In this document: positions 7,742 to 17,246 of the stretch, one piece after another
Layout: each line of letters opens with the position of its first letter
How positions within the stretch are numbered: position 1 is the stretch's first letter
Origin: Acinetobacter marinus
GTDB taxonomy: Bacteria > Pseudomonadota > Gammaproteobacteria > Pseudomonadales > Moraxellaceae
Direction of reading: 5' to 3'
Length of the DNA: 64,000 bases
Assembly (NCBI RefSeq): GCF_900096915.1
Contig: NZ_FMYK01000002.1
Location: 186,001-250,000, forward strand
Notes under the pieces: model-generated
What the model was told of the DNA's origin: nothing
The model's database searches: none
What the model saw: the letters and a program-made list of their open reading frames with translations, nothing else
Made by a program: the position numbers and the translations under genes

Positions 7742-9829
7742 ATGCATATTGAGTATGATGCGTTCTTTGTAATGCTATCGATTATCGTTGCCATCGCAGT
7801 AAGTTTCTTTGCCTTTAGTGTGGAAAATCTGTCTTATTATAAAAAAAATAAGCAGTATGCCCTGCCGATTATCTTTATCAGTGGTCTGCTTTTTGGTTTG
7901 GCGATTTGGGTGATGCATTTCGTTGGGATGTTAGCCTGTCATTTGCCACATGGTTACCAGATTGATCCTTTATTTACGATGATTTCCTATGTCATTGCTG
8001 CGGTCATTTCTATCTTTGCCGTATGGCTGAAAACACGGTCAACTTTGCCAGCGTCTCGGCTGTTGTTGGGCTCGGTATTTATGGGGCTTGGGATCAGTGC
8101 CATGCATTATACGGGTATGGAGGGGCTGATTTTTGCGGATTATGAGCTACTTTATGATCCAATGATGGTCTTCCTTTCGGTATTTGTGGCGATCTGTGGT
8201 ACAGGGCTGGCGTATTATCTGAGTTGTAATTTTAAAAAACTTCAAGATGATCGGATTTCGCCACGGCTGTGTGTGGCAACAGTGATGGGCTGTGCAATCG
8301 CTGCCATGCATTATACGGGCATGGCAAGTGTCTATTTTGTACCAGCGGAACAAATGTCCGCTTTTGCGATACATCAATCCAACCACCCGTATTTTTTGGT
8401 GGCGATGTTGCTACTATTTATTTTGATCACGATTGTGGGGATTGGTTTTGCGATATTTGAACAGCAGATCAAAGCCAAGGGTGCAGATATTGCACGCTTA
8501 AACTTTGAATTGTCGAGTGTGAATCGTGTCGATCAGCTGACCAAATTGCCTAATCGCTCTTATTTAGAAGAATATATGCACCATGTTTTGCCCATGTCTT
8601 CAAGTCAGCATGTGGAATTATCTGAATACGAGCATGCCTTTGCTTTGTTTTATATTGATTTGGATCGTTTTCGCTTAATCAATGATTTTTATGGTTATGC
8701 TTTTGGTGATGAGTTACTGAAAAGGGTGGCGGAGCGGATTCAACAAACCATGCGTCAAAATGCCAGTTTGATTCGCTTTGAAAGTGATGAATTGGTGATG
8801 ATTGTTCCAAATGTCGATGCCGATGAGGCGGGTTTGTTGGCACGGCAGATCAACTCCAGAATGAAGCAACCTTTACAAATTGATGAGCAATTGGTGAATG
8901 TCTCAACCAGTATTGGTGTGGCACTGTTTCCTGAGCATGCGCAAAACAATAAAGATTTGATTTTGCATGCCAATTTGGCAATGCTGCAAGCCAAGGCGCA
9001 AGGTCGAAATACCTACTGTGTCTTTGATCGAAGTATGCAAGCCAATCTGATTCGTGATGAATATAAGCTCCTTAACGATCTATCAACGGCGATTGCATAT
9101 AATGAGTTGTACTTGCAATATCAGCCGAAATTTTTACCGAATGGTCAGATTCACAGCCTTGAGGCTTTACTACGCTGGCGCCATCCACAGCTGGGCTTGG
9201 TTGAACCGATGACCTTTATCCCACTGGCGGAAAAAAGTGGCTTGATCGTGGGCTTGGGCTACTGGGTGTTAAAACAAGTTTGCCGTCAACTCAAGCAGTG
9301 GCGTGAAGAAGGACGCCCTGTATATCCGATTGCAGTGAATTTTTCGGCGACGCAATTTGAGCAAGCAGATTTGTTTGATGTATTACAAGGTTTAATTGAT
9401 AACTATCAGATTCAAGCGGCGGATTTGATTATCGAAGCAACAGAATCCACCACGATGCATAATCTTGAGCTGTGCATTCAATGCTTTGAGCGCTTGCGTG
9501 AACTGGGCATACAGGTGGCGATTGACGATTTTGGTACAGGTTATTCGAGTTTTGCGCATCTCAAGGATTTGCCGATCGATGAGCTGAAAATCGACAAAGT
9601 GTTTATTCAAAATCTGCATGCGCATAGCAAAGAAGAAACCATTTTATCCAGTATTATTGATTTGGCGCGCAATCTAGGCTTATCTGTGACAGCTGAAGGT
9701 GTGGAAACCAGAGAACAGGCACAAGTCTTGGCTCGACTGGGCTGTCATCAGTTACAGGGTTTTTATTTTGCCAAGCCGATGAGCATTTTTGAATTAGAAC
9801 AAACACAGTTTCAACAACAAGCGATCTAA
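7742..9829 (+). CDS. MHYT-GGDEF-EAL membrane c-di-GMP phosphodiesterase
   Basis: Protein of 695 residues in the inner membrane. The N-terminal MHYT sensor has about seven hydrophobic segments (residues ~8-245) and three signature motifs: MHFVGM at 58, MHYTGM at 121 and MHYTGM at 189. These are proposed to bind copper and sense a diatomic gas. The GGDEF domain (~265-430) has ESDEL at about 347 in place of GGDEF, so cyclase activity is probably lost. The EAL domain (~440-690) keeps its SLEALLRW, DDFGTGYSS and AEGVET motifs, so it should hydrolyse c-di-GMP. The gene is monocistronic, with AGGG just before the ATG. Domain assignment is strong; the sensed signal is inference. Confidence 0.92.
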   Translation: MHIEYDAFFVMLSIIVAIAVSFFAFSVENLSYYKKNKQYALPIIFISGLLFGLAIWVMHFVGMLACHLPHGYQIDPLFTMISYVIAAVISIFAVWLKTRSTLPASRLLLGSVFMGLGISAMHYTGMEGLIFADYELLYDPMMVFLSVFVAICGTGLAYYLSCNFKKLQDDRISPRLCVATVMGCAIAAMHYTGMASVYFVPAEQMSAFAIHQSNHPYFLVAMLLLFILITIVGIGFAIFEQQIKAKGADIARLNFELSSVNRVDQLTKLPNRSYLEEYMHHVLPMSSSQHVELSEYEHAFALFYIDLDRFRLINDFYGYAFGDELLKRVAERIQQTMRQNASLIRFESDELVMIVPNVDADEAGLLARQINSRMKQPLQIDEQLVNVSTSIGVALFPEHAQNNKDLILHANLAMLQAKAQGRNTYCVFDRSMQANLIRDEYKLLNDLSTAIAYNELYLQYQPKFLPNGQIHSLEALLRWRHPQLGLVEPMTFIPLAEKSGLIVGLGYWVLKQVCRQLKQWREEGRPVYPIAVNFSATQFEQADLFDVLQGLIDNYQIQAADLIIEATESTTMHNLELCIQCFERLRELGIQVAIDDFGTGYSSFAHLKDLPIDELKIDKVFIQNLHAHSKEETILSSIIDLARNLGLSVTAEGVETREQAQVLARLGCHQLQGFYFAKPMSIFELEQTQFQQQAI

Positions 9830-10000
9830 TCGCATTTAAGCCATCGCATGATTTAGTAGATCGTTTAATCATTTTAATGTGGTTATTTTTGAAAAGTGAC
9901 ATCACTTAGATGAAATTTTTTAGACTAACAATTCAGATTAGAGCAACAAAGCCCCAACAATGTAGGGCAGTGTCTGAATCATGGCTAAAATGTCGACAGA

Positions 10001-11491
10001 CTAGTCATTATCCACGTTTAAAGGACGGACATCCATGCTGTGATATGGAATCAGTTTGGTTTTATATTTCCATTTATAACCCAGCCAAATCGCCAAGAAT
10101 AACGGAATACTGATATAGGTTGAGAGTAGACCGAGCCAATCGATTTGACCGCCGAGGAGCGCTTGATAGTTCTGACCGAGAATAATCAAGCTACACAGAA
10201 TGAACGCAAACCACGGTGCAAAAGGGAAGAATTTGGCACGATATGCCAGATCATTGAGTTGATGACCTTGCTTGAGATAGCCTTTACGAAAGCGATAATG
10301 TGAAATCGCAATGCCGAGCCAGACGATAAATCCGCACATGCCTGAAGTATTCAGTAGCCAGTTAAATACCGCTTCTTCGCCAATAAATGTGGTGAGAAAG
10401 CACAGCGCAGCCACAGCAGTGGTCGCATAGAGTGCTTTCATCGGTACGCCACGGCGATCAAGTTTGGCAAAGACTTTCGGCGCACGACCTTGTCTTGCCA
10501 TGTCATAGAGCATACGTGTTGAAGAATACATGCCTGAGTTACCCGCTGAGAGAATCGCAGATAAAATGACCGCATTCATGACACTGGCTGCAAAGGCAAA
10601 ACCTGCTTTTTCATAAAGTAAGGTGAACGGCGATAGCGCGACATTTTCAGTCTTTGCGGCGTGCAGTAGCATTGGATCGTTATACGCTACCAATGTGCCA
10701 ATGATGAAAATACACAAGATATAGAACAACAAAATCCGCCAGAAAATCTGTTTAATTGCTAATGGAATGGTTTTATGCGGTTCTTTGGATTCGCCTGCTG
10801 CTACACCGACCATTTCTGTACCTTGGAAAGAGAATCCAGCAATCATGGCAATCCCGATCATGGCTTGTAGCCCGCCGACAAAAGGTGCATCACCAGTGAC
10901 CCAATTCTGCGTGATACTTTGGGTCGGATCGAGCATGATTTTGCCAATGGTAAATAAACCGATCGCAATAAAGACCACGATGGCGACCACTTTGATCATG
11001 GAAAACCAAAATTCACTTTCACCAAAGCCCTTGACCGTGAGCGCATTGATGCCAAAAATCACCGCTAAAAATAGCGCACTCCAGTAAAAACCTTCGATCT
11101 CGGGAAACCAAAACTTCATGATGAATTGTACGGCGACCAATTCAAAAGCCACGGTGATTGCCCAGTTGTACCAATAGTTCCAACCGAGGGCAAAGCCGAA
11201 GCCTTCATCGACATAGCGACTGCCATAGGTGAAGAACGCCCCTGAGCTTGGATAATGTGTTGCAAGCTCTCCCAGACTGGTCATCAAGAAGTAGATCATC
11301 ACGCCAATGAGCGCATAGGCGAGCAATGCGCCCCCTGGACCTGCGGTAGCGATGGTTGCACCAGAAGCGAGAAATAGCCCTGTACCGATCGAACCACCGA
11401 TGGCGATCATATTCAGGTGGCGAGCACTGAGCTTACGCTTTAAGTGTGGCTCGCCTTGTGGGGCATTGTCTATGGCAGAGTTATTTTGCAT
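10001..11491 (-). CDS. lysP: Lysine-specific APC-type amino acid permease
   Basis: Inner-membrane proton-coupled amino acid transporter of 496 residues with twelve predicted membrane segments. The N-terminal LSARHLNMIAIGGSIGTGLF is the classic amino-acid permease signature. Long stretches, such as FGFALGWNYWYNWA and AGNSGMYSSTRMLYDMA, are nearly the same as E. coli LysP as I remember it, which makes lysine the likely substrate. It lies 44 bases downstream of rsmC on the same strand, possibly co-transcribed, and converges on the MHYT-EAL gene. The ribosome site is weak (GGAT). A related basic or aromatic amino-acid permease is the main alternative. Confidence 0.87.
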   Translation of the reverse strand: MQNNSAIDNAPQGEPHLKRKLSARHLNMIAIGGSIGTGLFLASGATIATAGPGGALLAYALIGVMIYFLMTSLGELATHYPSSGAFFTYGSRYVDEGFGFALGWNYWYNWAITVAFELVAVQFIMKFWFPEIEGFYWSALFLAVIFGINALTVKGFGESEFWFSMIKVVAIVVFIAIGLFTIGKIMLDPTQSITQNWVTGDAPFVGGLQAMIGIAMIAGFSFQGTEMVGVAAGESKEPHKTIPLAIKQIFWRILLFYILCIFIIGTLVAYNDPMLLHAAKTENVALSPFTLLYEKAGFAFAASVMNAVILSAILSAGNSGMYSSTRMLYDMARQGRAPKVFAKLDRRGVPMKALYATTAVAALCFLTTFIGEEAVFNWLLNTSGMCGFIVWLGIAISHYRFRKGYLKQGHQLNDLAYRAKFFPFAPWFAFILCSLIILGQNYQALLGGQIDWLGLLSTYISIPLFLAIWLGYKWKYKTKLIPYHSMDVRPLNVDND

Positions 11492-11535
11492 AGGTTATCC
11501 ATGTTGCATGCAGGTGTTGATCAGCCATGCAAAGT

Positions 11536-12552
11536 TTAGCGGTTGGCATATAAAATCTTAAATCCTTTCGAGTCATCTTTTAGCACACAGTGTCCAAATT
11601 CAGTCTCAATTAAGGCAGGATAATTTAAAAAACGATTGGCAACGATCCACAATTCCCCTTGAGGATAGAGGCGTTGCTTGGCAAATTGACAGAGATTTTC
11701 ACTGGCTTGGTAATGGGTCTTGATGCCTTGATGAAAAGGTGGATTGCTCACCACGATGTCAAATTGATCTGAAATGTCTTGAATGTCGGTAATTGCCAGT
11801 GTGGTCAGTTGCTCGCTCAGTTGATTTTCGGCAAATGTAAGTTCTGTCGAGCGAAGTGCAAACGCATCAATATCGACCGCAGTGATTTTTCGATTTGTAT
11901 CTTGCTTTGCTAAAACGGCAGAAATCACCCCAGCGCCACAACCAAAATCCAAAGTTGTACCCGATTTAACTTCACTCAGATAAGGCAAAAGCTGTGCCGT
12001 ACCGACATCGAGATGATCTTGGCTAAATACCCCAGGTAGGGCGCAGATTTTCAAGGTTTTTCCATTGACTTCAATCGGATAGTGTTTAATCCACGTGTCG
12101 AGATGAGTTGCTTTTTCACTTGGTAATTTATCAATCACCAGTTGCCATAGCTGACAATGTCGTGCACTATCGAGCTTAATCGTCTTGCCGAAGCCTTGCA
12201 GTTGTTTGGCACTGCGTTCGATGCCAGCTTTTTTTTCACCGACTAAATAAATGGATTTGCCTATGCCGAGTAAGCGAATGCATTGCGCCAAAATATAGTC
12301 GAGCAAGGTCTTGGCTTTGGGCACAAAAATGATGATTTGGTCATATTCATCGGTCTTTGGTTGAATGCCAAACGTGCTGTCGAGATGACTTTTATAATAA
12401 TGACGGTCTGCAAAATTCCACGTCCATACCGAGACTCGATCAACGCCAGACTGTACAAGTGATTGAAAAAGTTGGTCTTGTGGTGGATTGACCAATAATA
12501 CGTGACCTTGCCAATATTCATGGCGGAGAATCACTTCACTTTTTGCATCCAT
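11536..12552 (-). CDS. rsmC: 16S rRNA m2G1207 methyltransferase
   Basis: SAM-dependent enzyme that methylates G1207 of 16S rRNA on the 30S subunit. The 338 residues have the RsmC layout: a degenerate N-terminal methyltransferase-like domain (about 1-165), then a catalytic Rossmann domain. SAM motif I is LDFGCGAG, with an acidic AVDID after strand two. The catalytic NPPF motif is NPPFHQG, the signature of N2-guanine methyltransferases. The length is typical. lysP follows 44 bases downstream. RlmG is the nearest paralogue, but length and order fit RsmC better. Confidence 0.9.
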   Translation of the reverse strand: MDAKSEVILRHEYWQGHVLLVNPPQDQLFQSLVQSGVDRVSVWTWNFADRHYYKSHLDSTFGIQPKTDEYDQIIIFVPKAKTLLDYILAQCIRLLGIGKSIYLVGEKKAGIERSAKQLQGFGKTIKLDSARHCQLWQLVIDKLPSEKATHLDTWIKHYPIEVNGKTLKICALPGVFSQDHLDVGTAQLLPYLSEVKSGTTLDFGCGAGVISAVLAKQDTNRKITAVDIDAFALRSTELTFAENQLSEQLTTLAITDIQDISDQFDIVVSNPPFHQGIKTHYQASENLCQFAKQRLYPQGELWIVANRFLNYPALIETEFGHCVLKDDSKGFKILYANR

Positions 12553-12955
12553 GGACTGTACTCATGTGCTGATGTAGGCAGGGGTTAATCGTGAAAAAGA
12601 GTTGATTGCAAGTTAAGCAATATTTAAAAAGGCGACTATTTTAATCAACCTTTGCAATAAGGCAAATAAAAAATGATAAAGTGCGTTGATTTTAGCCCGA
12701 TGCGCCAGTGCAAAAATACTCGACAAACCGCTAAAATCGAGGCAAATTGACGGATAAAATTGTCATCCAAGCGCAATAATAATTTGACAAAAGTCCGCTG
12801 ATTTTATTTTTGATATGACATGTAAACTAAAAAGCATTTGATTTATAAGTAAAAATTTTTTAAAAATCATCTCATCGTTGTCGTCAAACTGTCACTACTC
12901 AATGTTAGCCTTTTACTGTATAATTTGTCCTCAAATTTTCTAGTAGCATTTTTTC
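12553..12955. other. Intergenic region upstream of typA
   Basis: A 403-base divergent gap with no convincing gene. A good -10 hexamer TATAAT sits at 12919-12924, about 30 bases before the typA ATG, without a matching -35 at normal spacing. The rest is AT-rich. Confidence 0.5.
12919..12924 (+). promoter_or_regulatory. Probable -10 box of typA
   Basis: A perfect TATAAT preceded directly by TG. It sits 31 bases before the typA start, so the 5' leader would be very short. No consensus -35 is found at 16-18 bases. Confidence 0.5.
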
Positions 12956-14791
12956 ATGTCAGATATTAAAAATCTTCGCAATATTGCCATTATTGCGCAC
13001 GTCGACCACGGTAAAACCACATTGGTTGATAAATTACTTCAACAATCAGGTGCGCTCGGTGACCGTGCAGGCGAGATTGAGCGTGTCATGGATTCCAATG
13101 CGCTAGAGAGCGAGCGTGGGATTACCATTCTTGCAAAAAATACAGCGATCACATGGTTGGATCAACGTACGGATACCACTTATCGTATCAACATCGTCGA
13201 CACCCCAGGACACGCCGATTTCGGTGGTGAAGTGGAACGTGTGATGTCGATGGTAGACTGCGTACTTCTTCTTGTTGACTCACAAGAAGGTCCAATGCCA
13301 CAAACTCGTTTTGTAACGCAAAAAGCCTTTGCACGTGGTTTGAAGCCTATCGTGATCATCAACAAAGTCGATAAGCCAAGTGCACGTCCAGACTGGGTCA
13401 TTGACCAAGTATTTGATTTGTTTGATAACTTGGGTGCAACTGATGAGCAGTTAGACTTCCCAATCGTCTATGCATCAGGTCTTCGTGGTGTGGCAGGTCC
13501 TGCGCCTGAAGAGCTTGCAGAAGACATGACCCCGCTATTCCAAACCATCGTTGATATCGTTGAACCGCCTGCGGTTGACGTGGATGGTCCATTCCAAATG
13601 CAGATTTCATCACTTGACTATAACAGCTTCGTGGGTGTCATCGGTGTTGGTCGTATCCAACGTGGTTCTGTGAAGTTAAACACGCCAGTAACAGTGATCG
13701 ATAAAGAAGGCAAAACCCGTAACGGTCGTATCTTAAAGATCATGGGTTATCACGGTCTTGAGCGTGTTGATGTTGAATCTGCCTCTGCGGGTGACATCGT
13801 GTGTATCACAGGTATTGATGCGCTGAACATTTCCGATACGATTTGTGATCCAAAAAATGTGGAAGCATTGCCACCGCTTTCTGTCGATGAGCCGACCGTA
13901 TCGATGACTTTCCAAGTCAACAATTCACCGTTTGCTGGTAAAGAAGGGAAATTTGTCACTTCACGTAATATCCGTGAGCGTCTTGACCGTGAATTGATCC
14001 ACAACGTGGCACTTCGTGTAGAAGATACCGACAGTCCAGACCGTTTCAAAGTATCTGGTCGTGGTGAGCTTCACCTGTCTGTATTGATTGAAAACATGCG
14101 CCGTGAAGGCTTTGAAATGGGCGTATCTCGTCCACAAGTAATCATCAAAGAAATCGATGGTGAAAAACAAGAGCCGTATGAAAACGTGACCTTTGATGTG
14201 GAAGAACAGCATCAAGGCGCAGTGATGGAACAAATGGGTCACCGTAAAGGCGAGATGACCAATATGGAAGTTGACGGCAAAGGTCGTATCCGTATTGAAG
14301 CAACAGTCCCTTCACGTGGCTTGATCGGTTTCCGTTCAGAGTTCTTGACCATGACTTCTGGGACAGGGATCATGACATCGAGCTTCTCGCATTACGGTCC
14401 TGTGAAACAAGGTTCTGTGGCGAAGCGTCAAAACGGTGTGTTGATTTCTATGGTTCAAGGCACTTGCTTGGGTTATGCATTGTTCAGCTTGCAAGATCGT
14501 GGTCGTTTGTTTGCTAAACCACAGCTTGAAGTGTATGAAGGCATGATTATCGGGATTAACTCTCGTTCTGATGATATGACGGTCAACCCAACCAAAGCGA
14601 AACAGCTCACCAACGTGCGTGCGTCTGGTACCGATGATGCGTTAACTTTGGTTCCTGCGATTGAATATACGCTAGAACAAGCACTTGAATTCATTGAAGA
14701 TGATGAATTGGTTGAAGTAACACCGAAATCAATCCGTATCCGTAAGCGTTATTTGACTGAAAACGAACGTAAACGTAATCGTGATAAATAA
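12956..14791 (+). CDS. typA: Ribosome-associated GTPase BipA/TypA
   Basis: Translational GTPase of 611 residues, related to EF-G, that binds the ribosome and is linked to 50S assembly, stress and cold response. The G domain starts at the N-terminus: AHVDHGKTTL (G1, ~14), GITILAKN (G2), DTPGHADFGGEV (G3) and NKVDK (G4). Domain II, the EF-G-like domain V and the BipA-specific C-terminus with PTKAKQLTNVRASG follow. The length is usual for BipA. There is no strong ribosome site, and the leader appears very short. A terminator follows. Confidence 0.97.
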   Translation: MSDIKNLRNIAIIAHVDHGKTTLVDKLLQQSGALGDRAGEIERVMDSNALESERGITILAKNTAITWLDQRTDTTYRINIVDTPGHADFGGEVERVMSMVDCVLLLVDSQEGPMPQTRFVTQKAFARGLKPIVIINKVDKPSARPDWVIDQVFDLFDNLGATDEQLDFPIVYASGLRGVAGPAPEELAEDMTPLFQTIVDIVEPPAVDVDGPFQMQISSLDYNSFVGVIGVGRIQRGSVKLNTPVTVIDKEGKTRNGRILKIMGYHGLERVDVESASAGDIVCITGIDALNISDTICDPKNVEALPPLSVDEPTVSMTFQVNNSPFAGKEGKFVTSRNIRERLDRELIHNVALRVEDTDSPDRFKVSGRGELHLSVLIENMRREGFEMGVSRPQVIIKEIDGEKQEPYENVTFDVEEQHQGAVMEQMGHRKGEMTNMEVDGKGRIRIEATVPSRGLIGFRSEFLTMTSGTGIMTSSFSHYGPVKQGSVAKRQNGVLISMVQGTCLGYALFSLQDRGRLFAKPQLEVYEGMIIGINSRSDDMTVNPTKAKQLTNVRASGTDDALTLVPAIEYTLEQALEFIEDDELVEVTPKSIRIRKRYLTENERKRNRDK

Positions 14792-14792
14792 T

Positions 14793-14821
14793 TGATGTTT
14801 TAAGTCATGATGTTTTAAGTC
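14793..14821. repeat. 14-base tandem direct repeat after typA
   Basis: TGATGTTTTAAGTC occurs twice, at 14793-14806 and 14808-14821, separated by one base, between the typA stop and its terminator. It is probably a replication-slippage product. Confidence 0.7.
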
Positions 14822-14840
14822 TTTTGCTCTGCGGAGCGAT

Positions 14841-14872
14841 AAAAACCGATTTCGAAAGAAGTCGGTTTTTTT
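14841..14872 (+). terminator. Terminator after typA
   Basis: Stem AAAAACCGATTTC pairs with GAAGTCGGTTTTT (one G-T pair) around the loop GAAA, followed by T residues. Confidence 0.88.
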
Positions 14873-14914
14873 ATGCTATATTTTTATCCACAATCAAAAG
14901 AATAGAGCAACAGC

Positions 14915-16345
14915 ATGAAGCAATCGAATCAACCTTATAGTAAAGCTGGACTATGGACGATTCGTGTGGTGCAGGTGATTTTGGCGGTGACCGTACTATT
15001 TGCCTTGCTGATGATTTGGGGGCTAACTCGCAGTGATTTAGAACCGAGTAGCTATCAGATTGATCAACATGGTCAAGATATTGGGACTCGTTCTGCATTT
15101 AAAATTTATAAAGATAAGTTGCTTGTTGCGGTGCCAAGTGGTGGCTATTACCCCTTAGCTCAGGCAGATATTTCGACGATCCGACTGCTCAGTGATGACT
15201 ATAATGCACGGCACATCGCAGTCGATAAAAATCATCTGTATTGTGGCAATCACATAATTGCTGAGCTCAATCCTGCAAAGAGTCAAGTGATTGGTCAGGG
15301 CTATCTGACCGATGGCAAGCACAGTTATTATTGTGCGCCAATGACTGAACCCAATTCAAATCTGAGTGCAGTGCAAGAAGTTTGGCAAGAGATTTTATAC
15401 ACCTTAGGGTTGGGCGATAAGCCGCTGGGATATTGGCATCCGATCGTCAAACTGAATCATACCAATGTCCCGTATAAGATCACGCTAGATGGCATCGCCA
15501 GTAATGGTTCGAGCACCTACTATGAAGGGCAACTCATGCCACAGGTGAACGCAGATGCGCTGTACTATATCGCAGAGCGAGCCAATGGGCGTTCCTTGCC
15601 TCGAGTGAGTGAGCACTATTCCAGTGATGGTGAACATGTTTATTTTGATCAGCGCTTGCTTGATTTAACATCAAATCCTGATTTGCTTTCGATACGCTTT
15701 GGCACGCGCGATCATTATTTATTTGATCCAAAAACGCAAAATTTTTATCTCGAAGATCAGGCTTTTCCTGCGAAAAATGTACCGTACAAAATGTTAAATC
15801 CAAGCGATGATCACGCATACCATGCGTTATTTCTCTCACCCGAAGGCATTTATTTTTATCATAAGCGCAATCAAAAGATTGAACGTGCAGGGGACAATCC
15901 ATTTCATGCCAAACTGATCCAACTTGCGCCAGATGTGTATAGCGATGGCAAAGATACCTATTTTTTAAGTCTAGCAAGGAAGACCGTGCGTAGTCGGCGT
16001 GGGCAACGCCTGTGTTGGTTTGCTACTAATCTCAATCGGCTTGAAAATACCCCGCCAGCATCATGGCAGAAGCTCACAGATGTGAAATATGACATTTGGC
16101 AAAAGGGCACGCTGTGGCGCAATCAAGATCGAATCTACTATTTTGATGAGCTTGGACAAGGACAGCTATTCAAAAGTGCAGTCTACCAAGTGATGGATGC
16201 AACGAGCGTGCAACAATTACAAGGAAGCGTGCGAGACGATGATATTCGCCGTATGATCTATGATGAGAAATTAATTATTCCAAAAACAACAGATCCGATT
16301 CAAGCCAAAGAAAAAGTACGATTCTGCTTTTCTTTGAGTGATTAA
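14915..16345 (+). CDS. DKNYY-repeat membrane-anchored protein
   Basis: Protein of 476 residues. One hydrophobic segment (about 14-37) near the N-terminus probably anchors it in the inner membrane with the rest in the periplasm. The body contains degenerate DKNYY-family repeats: DKNHLYCGN, DGKHSYYCA, DGEHVYFDQ and DGKDTYFLS. This family is common in Acinetobacter and Bacteroidetes and has no established function. The gene sits alone between the typA terminator and the pirin gene. I do not recognise a specific orthologue and infer no activity. Confidence 0.8.
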   Translation: MKQSNQPYSKAGLWTIRVVQVILAVTVLFALLMIWGLTRSDLEPSSYQIDQHGQDIGTRSAFKIYKDKLLVAVPSGGYYPLAQADISTIRLLSDDYNARHIAVDKNHLYCGNHIIAELNPAKSQVIGQGYLTDGKHSYYCAPMTEPNSNLSAVQEVWQEILYTLGLGDKPLGYWHPIVKLNHTNVPYKITLDGIASNGSSTYYEGQLMPQVNADALYYIAERANGRSLPRVSEHYSSDGEHVYFDQRLLDLTSNPDLLSIRFGTRDHYLFDPKTQNFYLEDQAFPAKNVPYKMLNPSDDHAYHALFLSPEGIYFYHKRNQKIERAGDNPFHAKLIQLAPDVYSDGKDTYFLSLARKTVRSRRGQRLCWFATNLNRLENTPPASWQKLTDVKYDIWQKGTLWRNQDRIYYFDELGQGQLFKSAVYQVMDATSVQQLQGSVRDDDIRRMIYDEKLIIPKTTDPIQAKEKVRFCFSLSD

Positions 16346-16482
16346 CTGAGAATCATAGATAGTTTTTTTGAGAAATGATTGCAGTGTTCTAAATACAAGA
16401 CAATGTATGTTGATTTTGTAATATTAATAAAAATTAATTAATATATAATTATAGTTAGAAATAATTAATATTGGTGAATCCT

Positions 16483-17169
16483 ATGCAAGCCTATCTCCAT
16501 CGCAGTGAAGATCGTGGTCACGTCCAAGCAGGTTGGTTGGACACTCGACATAGCTTTTCTTTTGGTAGTTGGCACGACCCGAAATATATGGGTGTCAGCG
16601 CACTGCGCGTCATTAATGATGACCATATCGCAGGCAATCAAGGCTTTGGCACGCATCCGCATGACAATATGGAAATCTTGACCTGTGTACTTTCAGGTGC
16701 GATTTCGCATAAAGACAGCATGGGCAATGAGGGCGACATCAAAGCAGGCGAATGGCAACTGATGAGTGCGGGTACTGGTGTGCGTCACAGTGAAATGAAT
16801 CGTTTTGATGAGCCTGTACATTTGCTACAGATTTGGGTGATTCCGAATGTACAAGATGCTGAGCCGACCTATCAGCAAGTGGCGTGCGATCCGAATGACG
16901 CACCAAACCAATGGCATCTAATCGCAGGGACAACTGATCAAGCGCTGATGCACATCCGTCAAAATGCTGAAATTCGCAGTGCTGTATTAAACGCAGGGCA
17001 AAGCCTCAATGTGGATGTGGTAAAACGAGTGAACTATGTGCATCTGATCAAAGGTGAAGTGAATATCGGGGAGCACACTGTGAGAGCAGGCGATGCCTTA
17101 GTCTTTGAGGAGAATGCGGTGATTCAAGCGAGTGAAGACAGTCAAATGATTTGGTTTAATTTGCCTTGA
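16483..17169 (+). CDS. Pirin-family bicupin (YhhW-like)
   Basis: Protein of 228 residues with two cupin barrels. It is close in sequence to E. coli YhhW, which has quercetin 2,3-dioxygenase activity in vitro. The metal ligands of the N-terminal cupin are visible as THPHDNMEI and GVRHSEMN. The ATG at 16483 is chosen because GGTGA lies six bases upstream; the frame is open for four more codons to a TTG at 16471. The physiological role of bacterial pirins is uncertain. It converges with rnr and shares a bidirectional terminator. Confidence 0.88.
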   Translation: MQAYLHRSEDRGHVQAGWLDTRHSFSFGSWHDPKYMGVSALRVINDDHIAGNQGFGTHPHDNMEILTCVLSGAISHKDSMGNEGDIKAGEWQLMSAGTGVRHSEMNRFDEPVHLLQIWVIPNVQDAEPTYQQVACDPNDAPNQWHLIAGTTDQALMHIRQNAEIRSAVLNAGQSLNVDVVKRVNYVHLIKGEVNIGEHTVRAGDALVFEENAVIQASEDSQMIWFNLP

Positions 17170-17199
17170 GTTTTAAATCATGCATCTTTTAAAAGAATG

Positions 17200-17224
17200 A
17201 AAAGCGAGCCGAGGCTCGCTTTTT
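17200..17224. terminator. Bidirectional terminator between pirin and rnr
   Basis: Stem AAAAGCGAGC with GCTCGCTTTT around the loop CGAG. T-rich 3' ends occur in both directions, so it can serve both converging genes. Confidence 0.82.
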
Positions 17225-17246
17225 AGTGTGCATACTTTAGAAAGGT

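Noticed and set aside
12784..12812. TTGACA as a possible typA -35 box
   Set aside because: No -10 hexamer lies 16-18 bases downstream, and the good TATAAT at 12919 is far too distant to pair with it.
15534..15977. A 147-codon minus-strand open frame
   Set aside because: Antisense to the DKNYY-repeat gene, which has a signal anchor and family repeats. The antisense protein resembles nothing.
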